Assembly: GCA_037892935.1 (NCBI GenBank)
Contig: JAYXKI010000009.1
Span: 1,054,001-1,118,000, forward strand
Length of the DNA: 64,000 nt
Direction: 5' to 3'
Source: Phlebopus portentosus
Taxonomy: Eukaryota > Basidiomycota > Agaricomycetes > Boletales > Boletinellaceae
In this document: positions 58,331-64,000 of the stretch, in pieces
Position numbering within the stretch: position 1 is the first letter of the stretch
How the letters are laid out: every line of letters starts with the position of its first letter
Notes under the pieces: generated by a model
The model's input: the letters and a program-made list of their open reading frames with translations, nothing else
What the model was told of the DNA's origin: nothing
Databases searched by the model: none
Position numbers and translations under genes: made by a program

Positions 58331-59377
58331 GTATTCGCGTGACAGATATAATGGCAGATAACATAAATGATATTAATAATATTCTTATCCATATCGGAAC
58401 ATGGAATAATTATAATATCTGACAAGATATTTGAGGCTCATGTATTATAAGCACAGCGGGCAGAATTCTGTTTCTGAGCCGCTTAAATAGGAAACAGAAT
58501 TGGAAAGCTCGCCTCTGATTGGCTGGATTCCAGTTCCGGATCAAGTTTTTGAGGCTCGGAAAAAGGGTTTTGCCCCAGGTGAAGTATACTAATCCATATC
58601 AGAGGCAGGAATAGTTGAGATATCTGAGCCACTATTGTGCTGTCGGATATTATAAATATTTTCATTTATATCAATGGACAGGATAATAGAACTATCTGAG
58701 CCTCCAATAAATTACAGATATAAGAGCATATACCCAGAAAAGTATCGAAGGCTCAGATATTTCTGTTATTCCAATAATTTCCGATACCCGTAGGTAGCCT
58801 CATGTGACATATAGTCACGTGCAAAAAGTCACGTGAGTCTAATCGCACTTTTTATCATGGCTCCCTGTTCCATAACTCTTGATGGTTTTGCCTCAATTTG
58901 AGGCTAGTATCAGAGCCTCTATATAGTTCTTGAGATCCAGTGTTATGAGGCAAAACCATTGAGAATTACAGAACAGGGAGTCAAGATAAAAAGTGCGACA
59001 AGACTCACGTGACGTTTTGCACGTGACTATATGTCACGTGAGGCTACCTACGGGTATCGGAAATTATTGGAATAACAGAAATATCTGAGCCTCTGATACT
59101 TTTCTGGGTATATGCTCTGATATCTGTAATTTATTGGAGGCTCAGATAGTTCTATTATCCTGTCCATTGATATAAATGAAAATATTTATAATATCCGACA
59201 GCACAATAGTGGCTCAGATATCTCAACTATTCCTGCCTCTGATATGGATTAGTATACTTATAATACATGAGCCTCAAATATCTTGTCAGATATTATAATT
59301 ATTCCATGTTCCGATATGGCCAAGAATATTATTAATATCATTTATGTTATCTGCCATTATATTTGTCACGCGAATAC
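58331..59377. repeat. 1047-bp foldback element (inverted repeat, 432-bp arms)
   Basis: The left arm 58331-58895 and the right arm 58946-59377 are reverse complements around a 50-bp loop. After removing a 133-bp insertion from the left arm, both are exactly 432 bp with about 17 mismatches counted by eye, clustered near the loop. The outer ends are GTATTCGCGTGACA and its complement. Arms contain repeated GAGGCTCA/TGAGCCTC words and several CACGTG cores. No ORF and no clear target-site duplication. Likely a non-autonomous foldback DNA transposon. Confidence 0.9.
58452..58584. mobile_element. 133-bp nested MITE-like insertion in the left arm
   Basis: Present in the left arm only; the right arm keeps the empty site. 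It is flanked by AAG on both sides (3-bp target duplication). Ends are CACAGCGGGCA and TGCCCCAGGTG, imperfect inverted repeats starting CAC. An internal hairpin pairs CAGAATTCTGTTTC with GAAACAGAATTG. CAC ends and a 3-bp duplication fit CACTA-type elements. Confidence 0.75.
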
Positions 59378-62300
59378 ACTGCTTACACAGTCACGCTTGA
59401 AATCACGTGGACTTGGATCTTCAGCTGCGGCTCTTCTCCACCTCCATTGGTACTTGAACTGTATATTTTACAAAACCTCCGTCGTTCTTGTATACGTGTT
59501 GCGAGCCACGGGATACTCCTCATAGCGCTCATTCTTGCTTCGCATTGATGGTCTCAGGCTCAACTCCGCTCTTCGAAGTAATCACTAATCATTGCTTGCG
59601 AGAAATCTAGGACTCCGGATAATAAGAAATATCGGCTTACTTGATCCCCGTACATACCGCTCTCGGTCCCTGTGGCTGCTTGAAACAGACTTCTGGTGAT
59701 GCTTTGCAATGGGACTGCCGTCAGAGCATGGAGCAACGTATTCTGAAGCGTCCACCGTCATCAATCGCTCGTGTGATGGAGAATCCTAAGCTGCCGCCCG
59801 TTTCCTCGAGCTACGGAGGATTTGTCATCCGCACACTCTCTTTGAATCTATCTGACATTACATGTACGTTGATTGGGCCACAAAAAGTTACTTCTTGTTG
59901 TATTTACTAACAGATTTGGACCGCAATATTGATTTCGACCCCTCTCACTCGCCAATCTGATGTATCTGCTCCCAGTATTACACTTCGAGGCATTGGCTAA
60001 CAAAGTCGAAGTTTCCGGCAGTCACTTTTCAAGGCTGACCGACTGCCATGAATCCGAGATAATACCTACCAACCCATACAGTCCGACACTGCCGCTTTTG
60101 CGCAATGGCGACTGTTGTGCGAATGCTTATGTCAAAATATTGTTTCATAGTGAACTATATCTACTACAAGATCTGATGGCCGCTGGACCGAAAGGAATAG
60201 GATTCGAGAATTATTACATCATTCAAAGTTCAGAGAAATATCGGACTTAAGGTTCCTGATGAAACTTTTCCGCGGATCAGGGCGTTAACCCATTCATCTT
60301 ACGGAACGTGGTTGGTCATTTTGTTTCCGTGCCGACCCGATAACCATCATGTGCTCCCCGTTTTTTCCCGTGGCAGTTCGATCTTTGAATTCCTCAGATG
60401 ATGGTATGTGGCTTCTCTCGGGCTGCCGCTATTTCCTGCCTGTTTATATTTTACAAAACTAATCTTAGCTTTCTTCTTTTCACTACAAATTGCTCTGATA
60501 GATTCAAAGATTCTTGTTTCCATGGTCATGGTTGATACCACCCAGTTAAAGCACTTTCAAGAACACAGGACTGTATGCATTAGGCTTGTTTTCACTCGGT
60601 ATCTATTCTGTAGGGACCGACTTTGGGATGTTCTGGAAAAGCGGAAATTTAGAATACGAGCATGTTAAAATAGTCAGTAACGGAGTTCCATCTCTCCGCC
60701 TTTTGCGTGCTGAAGAAAACCATTCTTGTCAGCCTTGAGTGACATTGTAAGTCCATAACCAGCGTCCCTTACCGGAACCCGAATCGGAACGCCCGCTTGC
60801 TTCTATGTTGGCTTGTATGGCCCAAACAGATGACGCATGGCAGCACGTTCAAGACACATCTGTTGATGTACTAATGCAATTTGGAATTAACGACCTCCTA
60901 ATCATTCATATCTACGCGGGTTTATCAGCGAAACGGAAGGTGTACGTACAAAACATTGTTTCAAGGGCTAAGGGACCCTCTTCTTTTATCACATCCAGCG
61001 AGTTCGCCGCTCTTTGATATAGCTCTGTTCTCGGCGGATGAAAAGTATTAGCGGTTATCTGGTCCAACTGATGTTACATAGCATTGCCCTGATGGCCTCG
61101 ATAATGTTGCAAATGAGTCGGTTAGTGACTGTGCTATTTGCGCGTGGGATCACAGGAAGTCTTCATGAATACAGTTCACTCGTATTGAAGTCCGGGAATC
61201 TGGTCCGCAAGGCCGTTTCAGTCGTGTGGAACATCACACTATTGCCATCCCGTACAAGCATGCACAGCGAGTGTCCTACCAACGCCGCCAATTTTCATCT
61301 TACACCTTCAGACTTGCAGCTCCTGTACCTGATCCGAAGAGCTTATCGTACTGCTTAAAGAATATAACAGACGTGCTTTGGAAGAACAAGGGTCTTCGTG
61401 AGGCCGTTTTGTCTAAATAGTCGTTGATCACGGATGACTCCGTCCACTGTATACCGATTGGATGGCTCAAACGGGAAGAAATCAAGAGAATTCAAAATCC
61501 GTTTGATCGGTTTACTGTTTGAAAACGTGGAAGAATCGCAAGAATGCCGTGTAAGAATAGGGACCACTTACGTCCTCACGGATGCAATCGAGCGGAGGGC
61601 TGTAAGGAAACTCCTTGAGGCGAGGGAACTGCTCCAAAAGGTCATTCATTCTGTCGTTCCGGCGACCGCCGCCGAATGGCTCATCCGTGAATCTGACTGT
61701 TACAACAAACCATGCCATAAACATTATTATGCTGGGAATTAGCAAGAGCTGAAACGGACCAGTGTTGCACGTAAGAGAAGTCCCGTCTGTAGACACATCA
61801 ACGCACTAGCCAAGTGTAGAATACATGAGGCTACGCACCTTGCAGAAAGAGTATATGGAGGAGATGCTAGTTCTCTTACAGTCCAAATATGGTGAAGACC
61901 GTGTGGATATTCATGCTGAGACTCCAAAGAAATTGCGTGAATCTCAAGACCCGACTTCCAAAGATTCTACTGTAGCAGCGTCCGGTGATCGGTTTCCTGA
62001 CATTGCCAACGCCGGTCGGGAAGTATTGCTCATCGAGCTATCCGACGGATGCACAATTCAGAAAACACACGAATGGTATCCAATCAAGAATGCTCTTCGT
62101 TATGGTGCTAAACCGCCTCGGATAGTATGAATGTATCATCCTTGGGCCACGATGCACGATAGGCACAAAAACGAGTACAGTCTCAGTTCCATTCTTCACC
62201 GTTGATTCTGTTCGGAAATGCAGTTTTAATGTTCTTGAGGCATGGTGTGATTCCAGGTTATCAGATTCAATCAACGAGAGACGGCGATCATTAGAAAATA

Positions 62301-64000
62301 ATCTGCTAGTCAGAACGTCCACTTACGCCAGATTCATTACAGAAACATGTGCATTAGGTACTTGTTGGCTTGCGGAACTCCAGACGTCTCTCCCGGTGAA
62401 CTGGAAAGGTGAGAGAGCCATCGTGATGTTGCTCGATGTCCTACGGGTCCCGTTACGGAAGCCAGACGGACTCTTGGCACAAGTTTCGCGTTCTCCGACT
62501 GCATGCATGACGTCCCAAACGGCTGGATCAATCTGACACCGGCGGATGAATAGCGAAACGTCAGACGAAAACGTACACAATCCCGCTTGACCAAGCGAAG
62601 CTGGGCACAGCATACAGGTTGTGCAAAAACCACCTTGAGGTCGAGAAGAAAAGGAGATGACCAGAGGCGCGTCTGATGCACACAAATCTGTGCAGCGTAA
62701 GTTGAAATGCTAAGCGATACGATACGGATACATCACGTGCTCTAATTCACATTGAACACATTCGCCTTCGATCGACGCTGGTCACTCGTCTGTCGGCTTC
62801 GGCTTGCAGGCAGCGAGACCGCTCCGCTCTTACCTTAATATCGCGATACGCTAATGAACAGTTGACAACAGGGCACTATCCTCTCTCGTAGTCGCGAATC
62901 AAGGTCTAAGAGAATGATTTCCTACCCGACTTTCGACCTTTATTTTCAGCGCCGATGACCCTAAGGGACGCGCTTCTTCATTTATGGCTGGAATACTACT
63001 GTACTATGCGAGTGCGAAGCTATGTGTTCTGTGACTTGGACGGAACCAGAATGGTCTCTATGCAAAAACTCGATCGATCGAAATCACGGAGACGTGTACT
63101 TACCACGAAGGTGAATTCCATTGATGCAATGCGTTAGTCGAATGTGATAGGTTTCAAATCCCTTACTTCTCGGGAATGAAATCCTAGGCCTACGTAAAAG
63201 TCGGGAGCGAAGAATCATTGAAAATGCTACAGCTTGCTTCAGGATTGGACGATCCAAGACTTCCGTAGGTAGACAAATTCTTGGTCAAGCTGGGCTAAGA
63301 CGTGTTGCGAAACTGTGATCTGCAGCAGAAGGCTGTGACAGCTCCTTGTTCTTACTAGTAATCAAGCTACCTACATGGCGCCGCTTTGCCATAGACGTAA
63401 TAATTCTGGAGTAACGAACGAACAATTTATTCTTATTCATTGGCGGACATCGGCGAATGGTGTATCCAGAGCAACCAAAGTTTTTCCAGAGCCTCTGAGC
63501 ATCTTCCATTTAGGTGAAAGGATCAATATGAATTGTATAGTTGCATTCGGGAAGGTGCCGAAAATTCAGGGATTCAACTTTGCGGAGGTTATTGGAAGAA
63601 GACAGAAAGTTCCTCTCAGTACCGTAAGCTAAAGCCATTGGGGAAGAAACGGAACGTGAAAAGCTAACGGAGATTATCCTATGGATTTACCGCTACAAAT
63701 CACATCGCTGATAACGGAAGTATGTATGTCCTAGCGACTGGAACCCGGGCTCAGAAGAGTAAGTTTTTATTGTCTCTAGTTCGAAAGCTTTGTTCTAAGG
63801 TTTTCTTTCTAGCTGAGTATCTTCAATGGCAAGGAAACCCGCAGGCAATACTAGCGCCTGCGCAGTAGTAACGGAAATGCCGGACCAGGGGTACTTTTTT
63901 CAAGCAAGATCTGACCGGATGGAGACCCATCGACAAGACCGACGACTGACGGATACCTTTCAGTTCCAATTCAAATCATCTCCGCAGGCATTAGAAGCAA
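59378..64000. other. 4.6-kb gene-poor region, no supported gene
   Basis: Several ORFs of 60-120 codons occur on both strands (for example 59641-59910, 61038-61358, 61825-62130 on + and 62323-62685 on -). Frames shift often, stops are frequent, and I recognise no domain. It may be a relic of one or more genes or elements. The foldback element at its left edge marks it as repeat-associated territory. Confidence 0.4.

Noticed and set aside
58331..59377. Foldback element as a CRISPR or rRNA-related structure
   Set aside because: There are only two arms in inverted orientation, no spacer array, no rRNA-like sequence, and the host is a fungus.
61038..62685. Set of ORFs as one spliced gene
   Set aside because: Joining them needs repeated frame changes without plausible donor and acceptor pairs, and no domain becomes visible in any joined reading.

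Overview
This is eukaryotic DNA from a filamentous basidiomycete, most likely an Agaricomycete mushroom-type fungus. Genes are cut by many short (about 50-90 bp) GT-AG introns. Ordinary fungal housekeeping genes sit beside families that are typical of Agaricomycetes: TPR-CHAT proteins, a multi-pass membrane family, a Tnp2-type transposase and F-box/LRR-like paralogs. No RNA genes, CRISPR arrays or bacterial operons were seen.

Positions 1-30300 are a conserved, gene-dense part. In order: the 3' part of N-acetylglucosamine-6-phosphate deacetylase (+), an HMG-box transcription factor (-), dihydroxyacetone kinase (-), a membrane-anchored amidohydrolase (+), a rhodanese plus dual-specificity phosphatase (-), EMC7 (+), a DHA1-type MFS transporter (+), an unrecognised gene (+), eIF5A (-) and the RNA polymerase II degradation factor DEF1 (+). 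Several neighbours are head-to-head and share a short divergent promoter: kinase/amidohydrolase, phosphatase/EMC7, eIF5A/DEF1 and, further on, MRD1/prefoldin 3.

Positions 31170-48740 are an unstable accessory block. It holds at least four broken copies or pieces of a TPR-CHAT gene, a decayed second copy of the DEF1 3' end, and a two-gene transposon remnant sitting inside one CHAT copy. A functional-looking HMCES/SRAP DNA-repair gene is embedded among them, and two F-box/LRR-like paralogs follow, one decayed and one with a single frame break. CHAT is a caspase-like protease fold, so this was probably a self/non-self or cell-death gene cluster, now mostly relics.

Positions 48980-58150 return to conserved genes: MRD1 (-), prefoldin subunit 3 (+), an SVOP/SP-like MFS transporter (+), a small spliced ORF (+) and a multi-pass membrane protein (+). 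At 58331-59377 lies a nearly perfect 432-bp-arm inverted repeat whose left arm alone carries a 133-bp nested insertion. The last 4.6 kb has no gene I can support.

A cross-cutting observation is that several otherwise well-conserved genes (MRD1, the amidohydrolase, the F-box/LRR-like gene, the 24 kb gene) each need one or two single-base frame corrections. Some are at homopolymers or short repeats, which suggests uncorrected assembly errors rather than gene death.
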